From: Neodiprion pinetum
Taxonomy: Eukaryota > Arthropoda > Insecta > Hymenoptera > Diprionidae
NCBI RefSeq assembly: GCF_021155775.2
Contig: NC_060235.2
Span: forward strand, 31,040,607-31,104,606
Direction: 5' to 3'
Length of the DNA: 64,000 nucleotides
The notes under the pieces were generated by a model. The model did not search any database and had not been told where the DNA came from. It was given only the letters and a program-made list of their open reading frames with translations. A program made the translations under genes and the position numbers. This document shows, one piece after another, positions 49,834 through 61,819 of this stretch. Positions within the stretch are counted from its first letter, which is position 1, and each line of letters opens with the position of its first letter.

Positions 49834-52800
49834 AAAGATATACGTCGATGCACCCGCGTAACGTGGTTAATTAATTATTTCAATTCGCGCGCGAGATTCT
49901 TCGAGTCATAACGACGGCGTTAATCACATGCAATAATCCACGGCAGCTAGTCTGCTGGGGCAGAGACTCGGGTATAAGGAGATCGCGTGGACGCTAACCG
50001 GGAATAGATTAGGGTGCCCCACCTATACGAAGTTGGTTGGAAAACGGGGAACGGTATTCAACCGCTGTCTTAAGCGAAATTCAATAGCCTTGCTGAAATT
50101 AGGGATTTATTAAGCTCCGCGAAGCACCCTTCCTTTTTCATCCGCCATACCACCGATGCCGATAAAGTCTCGTTTCCACCGGACTGAATATCTTGACACC
50201 TACAACGCGGGATTTTGTACCATTCCAAGTTATCGCGAGAAATGAGAAAGGCGAGATGGGATTTTGGTCGAGTGGAAATAATATTAGCATTTTACTACCT
50301 GGATTTTCGTCGTATTGACGTCGCCCAGTCGTTTCTGGTGTGAACAGCCCCTAACGCCTTGCGCTCCGTTTCTCTGCTGCTTCCGTTTAATGCCTTCTCA
50401 ACGGATCCAATATGATGGAATTGAACGATCAACGGACCTGAGAAAGAAGAAACGACCATTACTATTTGGTATTGATTTTCGTAAAGCCAATAAACTTTAC
50501 TCCTGCCAATATTATACTGTCCTCATATCAGTTTTTTATACAAGGCATTTATACAAATTTGCAGCTGATGCTGAACGATTCCGCTACTTCTTGATGCACT
50601 TATCACTATCGATGACTGTCACTAGGCACGGTATTACAGAGAATTTGGCAACGTGAATTCAACGGATGAAGTATTTCATCAGCTATTTCAACCTTAATTG
50701 CGCTTTTCCGAAGCATTGCAGTTGCTAACACGTCTGAAATTTGACATGCAAATGAGACTGGAAAAATATTCTGAATATCCGATTCACCAGCCAACCCCAA
50801 TTGTTATTTCGTTACGTTACATAATTAATGTCTAATTATAATGCGATCGCATCCGGATTCTGGCAGTAACGCGCTTTCTATAAAAAAAAAAAAAAAAAAA
50901 ACAGTTTCACCAGGACGATGCAGTGGCTGTATCAACGTCAGTTTCGTACGTAACAATGTCATTACTGTGCCAAGGGTAATTTGGCTCACGTTCTCGACTC
51001 AAGTCTTAGTTATGCATTGAGTAATGCGTGAAAAAATTTTGTCGATCCAAGTTTTTCTCGTTGTGAAATGAAAAAAAAAAGAAAATGGTGCATTCATTCG
51101 CTTATTAACAAGTGGATAGGATATGTACGTATTATGAAGCAAGGAACTCTACCCGCACGCCGATGAACCGTAAGCCGTGATAGAAATTTATTTTTGAGAT
51201 GTAATGGAATTGATCGGTCAGCGGTTCTTCATCGCTTACCCAAAATGCGCATATCCTGTGTTCAAGCGCAACCTGGATACGCGCGCGTAACATCGACGTG
51301 TTGCCGAGATTCGTCGCGCGTGGCTTAGCTGGAGTTTCCAGTGCACTTTGCACTTTCCCTGCAGCAGGAAGAGCGCCGGAAGGTCGTAAGGGGTGGCGGG
51401 GGTCGTCGAGGTTAGGAGCAGAGCGCGGTAAACCCTTTCGGCGTGCATTAGCCACACCCTCGCGAAGCAAAGCTCCTGAGGGTTTACGGAGCGACGGGGG
51501 GGGGGGCAACATGAGAAGCTGTAGTCAGTCAACATACCGCATCACACACACCTGCCCAAGTTCCCACCGAGACGGCATCAACCCGCTTCCTCTACTGCGT
51601 CGTTCCAGCCTCCGAAGCATAACGTATACATGACGAAAAAATACCGTCACCATGCAATTACGTTTCTTTAATACTCCTTGCGTACGCGAAGGTAACGCAA
51701 CGAGATCCCCGGGTTGTTCTGTTGGTAACCCAATGTGAAATTAAATAACTCACTTCAAAGTTTGAAGACTTTATGCGATTGCTGCCTAACCGGAATTTCC
51801 TGAATTTGGGCACAGATGCGACACGTTGTTTCAACCAGTGTTGAAGTATCGAACATTTCTAGAGATGGTGAGGTCGAAAGGAGCAAAAAGTGTGTGGAAG
51901 GGGAAAGTTTTCAACTTACGTAGAACCGATATCCTGGGAATCAAACAGTTGCATTCTATTCGGAGGGTACTCATGTTCGTGTGGAAAGAATAAATTATTG
52001 TATACCTGCGCTGTGTTGAAACTTGGTTTCGAGACCGCGTTTTCTACTTCTCGCGGATGTCTGAAGTGATATTTTGTGTATCCGGAATAATTAGGCCGAA
52101 AAATGAAAATTTATATCCTAAGTTTTTGTGTGATGATATCAAAGAGCTGAATCAGAGTTTCGAGAAAGAGGTCGCAATTTCTGCTCTCTCAGTGATTAGG
52201 AATTCCGAGAAGCCTTTGAATAAGTAAAAGGCTTTACTATATAAGTTATACGTACCTCATGTCTTTGGTAATGAAACACTGTGAAATTTTGTATTTAATT
52301 CAGTTGTTGTCAGGGTGAGAGAGGCAGAAATTACCTGCGGGCGACCCTGGCGCCATTATAAAATTTCAAACTTTGCGCCGTAGAAAGTTTTCAAAAATGA
52401 CAAGAAAGTTGTTCACCCTAGAAATTATCCATTCCATTTACTTTTAATTCCATCCAGTATTTGATGAAGTTGGGGCTTCTGCGAACTCTAATTAATGTAA
52501 CAGCTTTCTCCGAGTACCTAATTCTCCTTCATAATATACGTGTGCATTTGAAAAAAATTAAAAAACAAAGAACACTTTATCAGACAGCATTATTTCGTCT
52601 ATGCAGAGTAAAAACGATTACCATGAAGTCGACTTACCTGCAGAGCTGCAAAGATTTCCGAGAAATGCATCAATCATCTTTGCCCTCTCTAACAGGTTTA
52701 TCATTTAATCCACCGTGCTCGGTCCCTTTCATCACCCTGGCAGAATTTGCCGTTCTCTCTTCTACGTTTGCATCAACCATCCTGGCATTCTTTGATATCG

Positions 52801-55800
52801 CTATGGCGTTGCGAGTTTTGTACTGCGAGATTGCCGGATTCCGGGTAATTGCTTCGTAATAACTTTGCGGGCTCGCGGAGATCCCGTGCTCCCGTTTTCA
52901 TCCCTTCTCCACGCTCGCGCCGATCCCATTTCTGACCCTCTATACCACTTTCGAGATAACCGCGAGAAGATTCTACCGCAGTAGCTAATGCTTATTCCAC
53001 TAACAATTAATACACGGTTGCTACTTCACTGCTCGTAATTCCCCGAGGTGGAGGGAACCAAATTGGGTCAGTTCTGCCAAGGGTCGCCGAACGACAAATA
53101 AGGTTGTAGCCCGTGCCTCGCGATTATTATCAATTGAAGTTTACCGAAGCTGTGAAAATTATTTCCAAAACTGCGGAACTGTTTTCAGGCCTGTGCATCG
53201 TTTAAATCGATGCTTATAAAGCGGATGCCGGGATATCCGTTCACACTGACACCTGAGCCAGTTCTACTTGACGATCAGACTGAAAAGTCTCTCTTCTGTG
53301 CCATGATGTACACTTCAAGAAAGATTTGAGAGTCGTCAGCCAGGCTCACTTCCGTTTCCTGCTACTTCGTGAACCTGCATCATCCTCACCATGGAACTAC
53401 GTGGCCTCTTTTCTCGCACTCGAGTAAACCCCCCTTATTACTTTATTTTTTGAATAATGTATGCTGTCTTCTTGAGCTGCGACATCGTCGCACAAGTCTT
53501 TTCCCGACTCCATTTCCTTCCTTCTAATTCTAACACGTGTAAAATTCTAGTTACTTGTGGAATATTCTCATTTCGGATGCTGAAATAGACAAATGAGCAA
53601 GAACGAGATCTGCGTGATGTTTAAGTTTATAATGTATACGCAACGTATCTATTTTTTCCCTACGTTATGAAAATGGGTTACGTCGTGCAATACGTAAGCT
53701 GGAAATGTAGGAATGGTTTGACGGAGTCTGGAATTACATATTTTCGTTTTCTTAAATTGTTTATTTGTATTTCAATACATTCTAGTGATTAAAATTATGT
53801 GATTGCACGACTACACACGTTTCTCGTAATTTTTCTTCAATTTTATTTGAAACACGTTTCAAGTTCGTCTGTATGAAATTACCTCAATTGCTTTAGAATC
53901 TCAATCCCGGAACGTGAAAGAAAAAGTCTTTCAAATAAGCTTATTTTATATCTTGCGGGTATGGAAATGACGTGAATCATGAATACGATCTCACAAAATT
54001 AAAATATTTCAAAGAGCACGGCTCCCTTTTTAGAAATGTACTCAACCGCAAACTTACTAAATAATGCACTGCTATAGTTGTTCGCTTAGGTAGGTAATAT
54101 GATTTTTAACTTAATTTTCAACTTTCTAGTTAATTCCCAATGAGAAACCAAGTACGTGAAATTTAGCAGTCCAATAACGACGTTGGACTTTTTTTCGCGA
54201 TGAAGATACCAGGCTCAGGTTAATGTCAATAAAAGCTTCCTTAACCGTACGCTTCGGAATAACCTTTACTCAATTATTCATTACCCCTGCTGATGGTTCT
54301 GACCATTTTGAATAACATCACTGTGAATGAATTTACGGTTAATAGAACGTTCTGCAAATGCGTAAGATCAAAGCGACATGTATGATAATTTTTATATACA
54401 TATATTTCCAAATTGCGGTTTGATGAAAGTAATACGCCACGCTGATTGTCATGGCGGGAGGAAAGTATAATTTCGATCAACAAAAATTTCCCCGACACTA
54501 GAAGTAGCTGAAAGGATTCTGATGAATAGAATCCGGTGGCTAGGAAGAGGATGTAACTTGGAAGACAAACTCCGAAATACAAGCGCTATCCGATCTTGGA
54601 TCGGAGTTTTTATCTGCAAAACTCTGAATCCCTATAAATGAGCTCGCCGGGATCTCGAAGAATGACCGTTAATTAATTACAGAGTCGTTCGGGGCTGCAA
54701 ACATAATCTTGCCATAGTCATCCAAGTTGAACTCGAATCACAATTTATCTTTCATTGTAATTACAGAGCTTTTGTTGAAACTTTCCGAGAAATGAGACGA
54801 CTGAAACTTGATCAACGGTTGATTTCTTGTGTTTTGTGAAAATTCATCTTCTTGCTGCTCACACTGGCGATGTTGATAAATCGTTCTCTCCTCATCCAAG
54901 ATTCATCAAACATTAAGCCACCAGCTGCTCTACCTTGTTTGTCGAAACGTGACGTCTTTCTTCAAATAAGATCCAGACAGCAAATAAATAAGAATACTGA
55001 ACCAACAGCCATTCCCAGTTCTCTTTTATCCCACCCCGCAAAATGACTTACGTAACTTCTATCTTACGCGTGCCAACCGTATGATTACGATTTTCCATAG
55101 AAAGAGTAGTGATCTCTACAGGCGTTACTCGATTCTATAACCCCATTACGGCCAGGCACCGAAATTATTATTAGTGTATGACAGTCAATCAGGGTAATGT
55201 ACAGCAGTTTTCTCCGTCTTTTTGTTTCTTTCGCCGTGCTCCCGTTCTCCGAACGTTCCGCTTCATATAATGCCTGATTTATTGCGGAACTTTCATATTC
55301 AAGCCCCTGTTACGCTGTTACCGCGCTGTTATACATCGTTCCTTGTATGCCACCCACGTAAGCCAAGCAACTCGCGTAGCACGAAGGGCAGCCCTAGCCT
55401 CGGCACTAACTCCGACACATCTAGGGCGCAGGAAATGTCTGCAAGAAGTTTTCAACGTCCGCCACTCAAGGATTGTTCAGAATTTGCCACCCTCTTCTAT
55501 ACATCCTTGAGAATTCAGATGAAGCTGTAGAACGGAATTGAAAGCAACTGTTGCTTGTTCAATTGTTTCTCCTACTCTCGAATACGTCTGCCTCTATTTT
55601 CTTTCCCAAAGAGGAGAGCAAACTTGACGCAACTACGAAGCTGCGCTCGCGACATCTTGAGACCACTGAAGCCCCCGGTCTGACGATATTCTGCTACAAT
55701 TATAGCTGCAAGGAATTTCTTTAGCTTTGGAAGTTATTAATTAATTCGAATTTCTGCATTTCACTTATTGTTCGGCTGATTTTCATTTCATTCAAGGAGA

Positions 55801-58068
55801 CAATAATTTTTCCGAGCGGGTACTTTTCAGGTATCGCAAGTGATCACAGATGAAATCGTTTACATGACGCGAGTATAGCTAACGTGATTTCGTATTGACT
55901 GTGAGTAATTGATCTCAGCTGGTGTTTTCAATCGAAATGAGTACAGGCGGCGACGGTGAAAAGGAATCAGGGAGGAATAAAAAGTAGAAAATAGGAAAGA
56001 GGATAAAACCGACGATGCGGAGGAATGGAAAGTGACGTGAGGAGGATGACTGAGGGCGGGCCGTGTAAACACGACGATGATTGATGAGAGCGCAGCCTCT
56101 GAGAGAGCTTCGAATACTGACGGAGTCTCGACGAAGCGACCCGCATAAGCGCGTCCTTATAATGCGTCGTGGCGCCAAGGCTACGTGGTGGTTGACACAA
56201 GGCGGTATACGCGACGAAATTCTTATGGGCCAACTTCGAAGGGGTTGGTTAACTTTAAATTGATGCTTTATCGATACCCTTAAGCAGTACCCCGTGCACG
56301 CGGAAGTTTGATTGATAGAATGGCGCTGAGCCATCCGTGACACAGGCTGCACACGTACGATAAGATTATAACCATAAGCAGACGATAAGTTATAGATCTG
56401 TGCATAGGAGACACGCGATTACTGAGTTGAAACCAGACGGGAATCGAAGGAAGCCTGAGGCTGCTCGAGGCTTGTCAAATATCTTATACGGCGAGTTATA
56501 CCGAGGAGACAATGGCAAACGGATGCCCAAAGAGAATAGTCTCGGTGAACGTTTCATCTGAGAGCAGACAGAACAAGTGCAAAAAAGACGGAGGAAGGTG
56601 GAACAGAAAAAAGAAATATATAATATATATACATGTATATTATTGAACGATCCGCAGAAGCCAACGGGCCGAAAGCTCATGACATCGCTGAGAATCCGCA
56701 CAATCATAAAAGTAGTCGGAGCAGAGTTCACGGCAAGTACACCGCGCTCCACCGTCGCGTATTCCTAATATTTATCTGAGATTTTTCGTGGCGCTGGATG
56801 CATGGAGATTTTATTTCGCCTGCCGGGGAGCGTAAAAAGTGAATTTAGTATCAGGTAGCGGTTGTGTGGCTTGCCTGGCACGGAGTAAAACCCGCGTGTG
56901 TATGCGCGCCTCGAGGCGAAGTCGAGTCAGACAAGTAAAGTCGTGCACAGTGTAACCGAAAGAGTTTATAGGCTTCCGTTTATACGTCTTTTGTGCAGTA
57001 ATTTTTTTTCGATAAATCCGTGTTCACTGCGCGATGGGTTGCAGTCAATTCAATGCGCCACCGTACTTGATACGAGATAGAAAAATTGTCTCGTAAAAAA
57101 AAATTTACGGCCACTTTCTTCGTATATCTAGATGCAAGGCTTTCGTTCGTGAATTTTTTTATTTATAGTAAAAGGATTTGCAAGTTTTGATTGTAACAGG
57201 TCATAGCTGATAGTTTAAAAGAATTGTAAAGTGTGGAAAGAACCGTCGAACTAAAATAAGGAGAATCAACGATCAGGTGCCGTCACCCTGAAGAGATTCT
57301 CGATAACCGATAAGGTTCACGAAGGTGATCTGAAATCATGGAGAACGATTGAATTGATCTCACGTGAGCTAGAATTGAACGCAGGATATATTCCAAATGG
57401 TGAAATATTTCTTTTGCCATATACATTCGTCACCGATAGTTGAAAGGATCAGTTCCGAAATTCAGACAATGTAACGCATCGAAACGTTCCAAATGTTTTC
57501 CGATCACATCGTCATTAAATTAAATAACATGTTCTGGATCTTGTGGCTTTGGGAAGCTCGAGTAGCCTGTAGCACGCATTCTGATTTTATTTGACTTTCG
57601 CAGTAGGGATGTTTTCGTATTTGTCCAAAACAAGGAAAGGTACCTGGTATGCATGATATTGCACCCCACAGCAATAACTTTGCTAATATAGTTTTATTTG
57701 GATTTTCCAGAGCCGTATACCTCGTGCCACACATTCTCTCTGGAAGCATGAACGTTACGGTTGGCTCTACGCAAACAGAGCAATAGGGGAACTTTTACCG
57801 CCATGACAAGTCTCACGCACTCTGGCACAACCAGAGACAGTCCATGCCTATGCGATAGCAGTTTGGTATCTTCAAAGATGCGTGTGACATGGATCAAAAT
57901 CGCAAGGGGAGAAAAGAAATAGCATCTCACACTTCAAGGTTACGCACTGTTAGGTGCGCGGTGAAGAGTCCGGATACCCTGATATCTGGATTGATATGTT
58001 CTCGTTTCAGTTGAACTTTGTCTGCGTCAAGAACGACGTAAGTTTAATCAAATTCTTCAATTGGAACG
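49834..58068. other. Gene-poor stretch, simple repeats only
   Basis: Contains a poly-A run at about 50882-50901, a G run at 51496-51506 and an AT-alternating patch near 56615-56640. The longest frames (52461-52859 plus, 132 codons; 55915-56352 minus, 145 codons) lack domains and are interrupted by overlapping frames. No gene is supported. Confidence 0.55.
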
Positions 58069-58584
58069 TACGAACAAAAATTTTAATCATCCCACTGTCG
58101 CAGAACGGCAACGTTATTAGGTAACTCGTAAACTAAAGACTATATCTGCAGTCTAATGTTGACCATCGAAGGGCCTAGCCGCTTAAGTCGGGAATCGGCA
58201 GGAAAGATGAGGTGCGTATTTCTTGTCTGAAATGTAGAAACTAAAATCATTATACTTCATGTCATATCATACATGGTATTGAGATTCGGAACCAGAGTTT
58301 GGATGTTCGAATGTTCGGATGTTCAGAAAGTGACGTAACCCAAAATTTTTTTTTTCTTGACGTCATCGATCTAAATCAGCTAGTCGAATTCCTCAGTCTG
58401 GAAACAACCGTTCAGTAGAGCAGACGTATGAGAATCGCGCTCCGCAAATTTCGAGTACCTGGTTGTCTATCTCCTGGATCCTACGTTCCGGGGCCACTTT
58501 CTAGTGAAACTTGACTTCCAGGGCAAGCGCTTCGTGGTTCCTGCGCTCGAAGTCCGCTACCTGGTGGACAAGGATTTCTGCACG
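58069..58584 (+). repeat. Segmental duplication, copy A (with exon-like end)
   Basis: This segment aligns with 60036-60580: shared blocks include CTGTCGCAGAACGGCA, GACCATCGAAGGGCCT, GTGCGTATTTCTTGT, CAGAAAGTGACGT and CCTCAGTCTGGAAACAACCG. Copy A has a poly-T insertion near 58350; copy B has an expanded CATCATA repeat instead. The two copies are about 1.97 kb apart and moderately diverged. Confidence 0.75.
58432..58584 (+). CDS. Candidate coding exon with 5' splice donor
   Basis: After an in-frame TGA at 58429-58431 there are 51 sense codons up to GTGAGC at 58585, a good splice-donor match. The frame has many codons ending in C or G (CTG, GTG, CTC, TTC, GAC, AAG), and the peptide is protein-like, with FEYLVVYLLDP, LVKLDFQGKRFVVP and EVRYLVDKDFC segments. 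AG dinucleotides at 58429-58430 or earlier could serve as acceptor, but no strong pyrimidine tract is visible. No family is recognised. Copy B at 60441-60580 carries a related but rearranged version. It could be a true exon of an unrecognised gene or a remnant captured in a repeat. Confidence 0.35.
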
Positions 58585-58952
58585 GTGAGCATAACATTTT
58601 TATGATATTTAATGGCAATTGAAATTATATTTTATCTAAAAATTTTTAAACTTGTCATGTTGACAATAAATTATTTCAATTTATTTTTCGCACAAGCCCA
58701 AATTCAGTAGTTATCAATACGCTAGTGAAATTTTCTATAATTTTTTATAATTTTCTCATAATCTTTTTGGTAAAATGTGTGGATCAAAAAATTATATTAA
58801 TCCATACACAGTATTTTAGACGTGATCTAATAATGAATAAATTTATTAGTATTCGAAGTATAACCCAAGGTGGTTATCAGTGGTTGTTGGTGGTGGTTGA
58901 AGGTGGTTGGAGGTGGTCGTAGGTGGACGAGGAGGACGAGGATTTGTGGTCG
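58585..58952 (+). repeat. Repeat unit 1 (donor-like, AT-rich, G-rich), 368 bp
   Basis: Starts GTGAGCATAACATTTTTATG, continues through AT-rich sequence (ATGGCAATT, CAATAAATTATTTCAATT, CCCAAATTCAGTAG, TTATTAGTATTCGAAGTATA) and ends in a GGTGGTTGG/GGACGAGGAGGACGAGGATTTGTG block. The same order recurs in units 2 to 5, so these are diverged tandem copies of one intron-plus-exon-end module. Confidence 0.7.
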
Positions 58953-59280
58953 GTGAATTTAACATTTTTATAATATTTGATAGCAATTGTAATTATATTT
59001 CATCTGAAAGTTTTTTACACTTGTCATGTATACAATAAATTATTTCAATTCATTATTCGCCCAAGCAGAAATTCAGTAGCTACAAATGAGCTAATAAAAT
59101 TTATTATATCATTGATTAATTAACTATATTAATCCTTACAAAACATTTTTGCTGTGTTCTCATACTGGAAATATTTATTAATATTCAAGGTACATCCCGA
59201 GGTGGTTGTCAGTGGCTGTTGGAGGTGGTTGACGGTGGTTGGAGGTGATCGGAGGCAGACGAGGAGGAGGACGAACTGAA
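58953..59280 (+). repeat. Repeat unit 2, about 328 bp
   Basis: Starts GTGAATTTAACATTTTTATA and follows the same order as unit 1 but lacks about 40 bp of its middle. It ends in GGTGGTTGGAGGTGATCGGAGG and GACGAGGAGGAGGACGAACT, then leaves the repeat. It closely resembles unit 4 in length. Confidence 0.65.
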
Positions 59281-59460
59281 CTGAGTCTCAAAGCCCTGTT
59301 GACATAAAAGCAGCTATTCGATAGAAATTATAGTTTATAGTTTACATAGCCCATTGCATGATATTTCATTACAAATACATATGTTTCAATGTATTTAGGA
59401 ATAATTTATAAAATATACGATAAAATTGATGCCCCGGATCATCGTCGACTTTAACTTTTG
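59281..59460. other. Spacer with no recognised feature
   Basis: AT-rich single-copy-looking sequence between unit 2 and the C-rich cluster. Confidence 0.4.
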
Positions 59461-59606
59461 AAATGTCCTACCATTTTCGAACACCTCCTACCTCCCCCTG
59501 CCACCTCCGACCATCAATGGCCACTTTCGACCACCCCCTATCACCTTTTGCCAGCGCCGACCACCTCCTAACATTTCCGAACACCTCCGACCATCCTATT
59601 TAGCTA
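59461..59606 (-). repeat. C-rich ACCTCC/GACCACC cluster (inverted relative of the G-rich block)
   Basis: Multiple imperfect copies of CGACCACCTCC, CACCTCCGACCATC and related words. These are the reverse complement of the GGAGGTGGTCGG words that end the repeat units. It may be an older inverted copy of the unit tail. Confidence 0.55.
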
Positions 59607-60035
59607 TATTACCAGATTAGCTACGATATGAAAAGAGAAGAATTATTCATTTCGAAACGGGATTCTATTCGACGCGCGCTCCATGTATTCCATAACATTA
59701 GTATTCGTAATTATTCCAACAACTTTTCATTTGCTCTCTCGATCTTGAATTTTCATAGGCATAGAATCGAAACGTTGTTTTAGCTGGTCGCAGGTGAAGT
59801 ATCTGCGTTGGGTAGAGGAGCAGAATTGTTTTTCGAAAAGTATTCGGATGGAAAAAAATTCAGAGTAACTGTAATACATCACGGATGCGTTAATTTTGAA
59901 CGAGATGAAACGGATGCTTCGTATATGAGACAGTATTTAACGCTGCGTAGTGATGTAAAGACCTAGAAAGGTAATAGGGAAAGAAAGAACGACGCTTCTT
60001 GACATTTCGAGTTTATTTTAACACACATTTGAAAG
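59607..60035. other. Spacer before duplication copy B
   Basis: No ORF, RNA gene or repeat recognised apart from general AT-richness. Confidence 0.4.
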
Positions 60036-60580
60036 ATACGAGCAAAATTTTTCATCATCCAACTGTCGCAGAACGGCAGCGTTATTAGCCGACCCGTTCA
60101 CTGAAGAATATATCTTCAGTCAACGGCTGACCATCGAAGGGCCTGGCCGCTTGAGTCTGGAATCGGCAGGAGAGATAAAGTGCGTATTTCTTGTATGAAA
60201 TGTGAAAGCTAAAATCATTATACATCATATCATATCATCATACCTCATACATCATACATCATACATCGTACATCATACATCATCATACGTAGTATCAAAG
60301 TTCGAAACCATAGTTTGGATGTCGGACGTTCAGAAAGTGACGTCACCAATTCAAAATCAGCTAGCCGAATTCCTCAGTCTGGAAACAACCGCGCAGTAGA
60401 GCGGACGGATGAGAGTCGCGCTCCGCAAATTTCGAGAACCGGGTTCTCAACCTCTCGGATCCCGCGCTTCGGGTCCGCTACGTATTTCGAATACCGGGTT
60501 CTCAACCTCCCGGATCCCGCGCTTCGGGTCCGCTACGCGGTGAAACTCGACTTCCAGGATAAGCGCTCCGTGGTTCCTGG
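60036..60580 (+). repeat. Segmental duplication, copy B, with rearranged exon-like end
   Basis: Homologous to 58069-58584. It contains a CATCATA-type simple repeat at about 60222-60290. The exon-like part (from about 60441) holds a 55-bp tandem duplication: TTCGAGAACCGGGTTCTCAA at 60431-60450 recurs as TTCGAATACCGGGTTCTCAA about 55 bp later. Fifty-five is not a multiple of three, so the copies lie in different frames and the exon-like frame is broken. The 93-codon frame at 60315-60596 is a by-product. Confidence 0.7.
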
Positions 60581-60890
60581 TTCATGTTTACAATAAATTA
60601 TTCCAATTCGTTTTTCGCGCAATCCCAAATTCGGTAGCTGTCAGTCCGCTAATAAAATTTCTCGACTTCCAGGATAAGCGCTCCGTGGTTCCTGGTTCAT
60701 CTTTACAATAAATTATTTCAATTCGTTTTTCGCGCAATCCCAAATTCGGTAGCTGTCAGTCCGCTAATAAAATTTCTCGACTTCCAGGATAAGCGCTCCG
60801 TGGTTCCTGGTTCATGTTTACAATAAATTATTTCAATTCCTTTTTCGCGCAAGCCCAAATTCAGTAGCGGTCAGTGCGCTAATAAAATTC
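60546..60890 (+). repeat. 115-bp tandem repeat, left array (3 copies)
   Basis: TGGTTCCTGG occurs at 60571, 60686 and 60801, exactly 115 bp apart. Each unit joins about 35 bp resembling the exon-like sequence (CTCGACTTCCAGGATAAGCG and the GTGGTTCCTGG that follows) to about 80 bp of intron-like sequence (TTTACAATAAATTATTTCAA up to CTAATAAAATTT). The third copy grades into the longer, older unit 3. Confidence 0.9.
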
Positions 60891-61111
60891 CTATAACTTT
60901 ACAATCTTCTCATAATCTTTTTGGTGAAATATGTCGATAAAAAAATTATATCAAACCTTACACATTATTTTTGATTTGTTTTCACGCTGAAAATATTTAT
61001 TAGTATTCGAGGTATTACTCAAGGTGGTTGGCGGTTTTCGTTGGAGGTAGTTAGGGGTGGTTGCGGGTAATGTCGGTGATTCAGGAGGAGGGGGACGAGG
61101 ATTTGTGCTCG
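60816..61111 (+). repeat. Repeat unit 3 (5' part replaced by the 115-bp array)
   Basis: Continues from the last 115-bp copy with the unit-1-like middle (TATAACTTTACAATCTTCTC, TTATATCAAACCTTACAC) and ends in GGTGGTTGCGGG and GACGAGGATTTGTGCTCG before GTGAGT at 61112. Confidence 0.65.
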
Positions 61112-61437
61112 GTGAGTAAAACACTCTTATAATATTTCATGGCAATTGTAATTATATTTCATCTGAAATATTACAAACTTGTCACGTTTACAATAGATTA
61201 TTTCAATTCATTTTTCGTGCAAGCACAAATTCAGTTGCTACGAATGAGCTTATACAATTTATTATATTATTAATTAATTATTTAATCAATCACTCAATTA
61301 TATTAATTCTTACACAATATTTTCGATGTGTTCTTATACTGAAAATATTTATTACTATTCAAGGTATAACCTGAGGTGGTTGAAGGTGGTTGGAGGTGGT
61401 CGAGGAGGAGGACGAGGAGGACGAGGATTTGTGCTGG
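61112..61437 (+). repeat. Repeat unit 4, 326 bp
   Basis: Begins at GTGAGTAAAACACTCTTATA and ends GAGGACGAGGATTTGTGCTGG before the next GTGAGT at 61438. It has the same order as unit 2. Confidence 0.7.
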
Positions 61438-61699
61438 GTGAGTAAAACACTTTTATAATATTTGATGGCAATTGTGATTATATTTCATCTGAAATATTAC
61501 AAACTTGTCACGTTTACAATAGATTATTTCAATTCATTTTTCGTGCAATCACATATTCAGTAGCTATGAATAATCTTGTACAATTCATTATATTATTAAT
61601 TAATTGATTAATTACATTAATCCTTACACAATATTTTTGATGTGTTCCTATACTAAAAATATTCATTACTATTCCAGGTATTACCCGAGGTGGTCGGAG
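61438..61699 (+). repeat. Repeat unit 5, leading into the palindrome core
   Basis: Starts GTGAGTAAAACACTTTTATA. Its G-rich end has expanded into the 21-bp minisatellite and the GGGA/GGGC tracts of the palindrome core. Confidence 0.65.
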
Positions 61700-61783
61700 G
61701 TGGACGAGGAGGAGGACGAGCTGGACGAGGAAGAGGACCAGGTGGACGAGGAGGAGGACGAGGTGGACGAGGAGGAGGCGGGG
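61700..61783 (+). repeat. 21-bp minisatellite, 4 copies, left
   Basis: GTGGACGAGGAGGAGGACGAG and three variants in perfect 21-bp register. One frame reads as an acidic heptad, V/L-D-E-E-E-D-E/Q, the other as Arg/Trp/Thr repeats. It is mirrored at 62309-62392. Confidence 0.85.
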
Positions 61784-61819
61784 TGGGTCGTGGGAGAGGA
61801 CCTCTCCTCTCCTCAGAGG

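Noticed and set aside
52461..52859. 132-codon frame with hydrophobic stretches, considered as a membrane protein
   Set aside because: Hydrophobic segments are short and irregular, there is no family resemblance, and AT-rich sequence readily produces Leu/Ile/Phe-rich frames.
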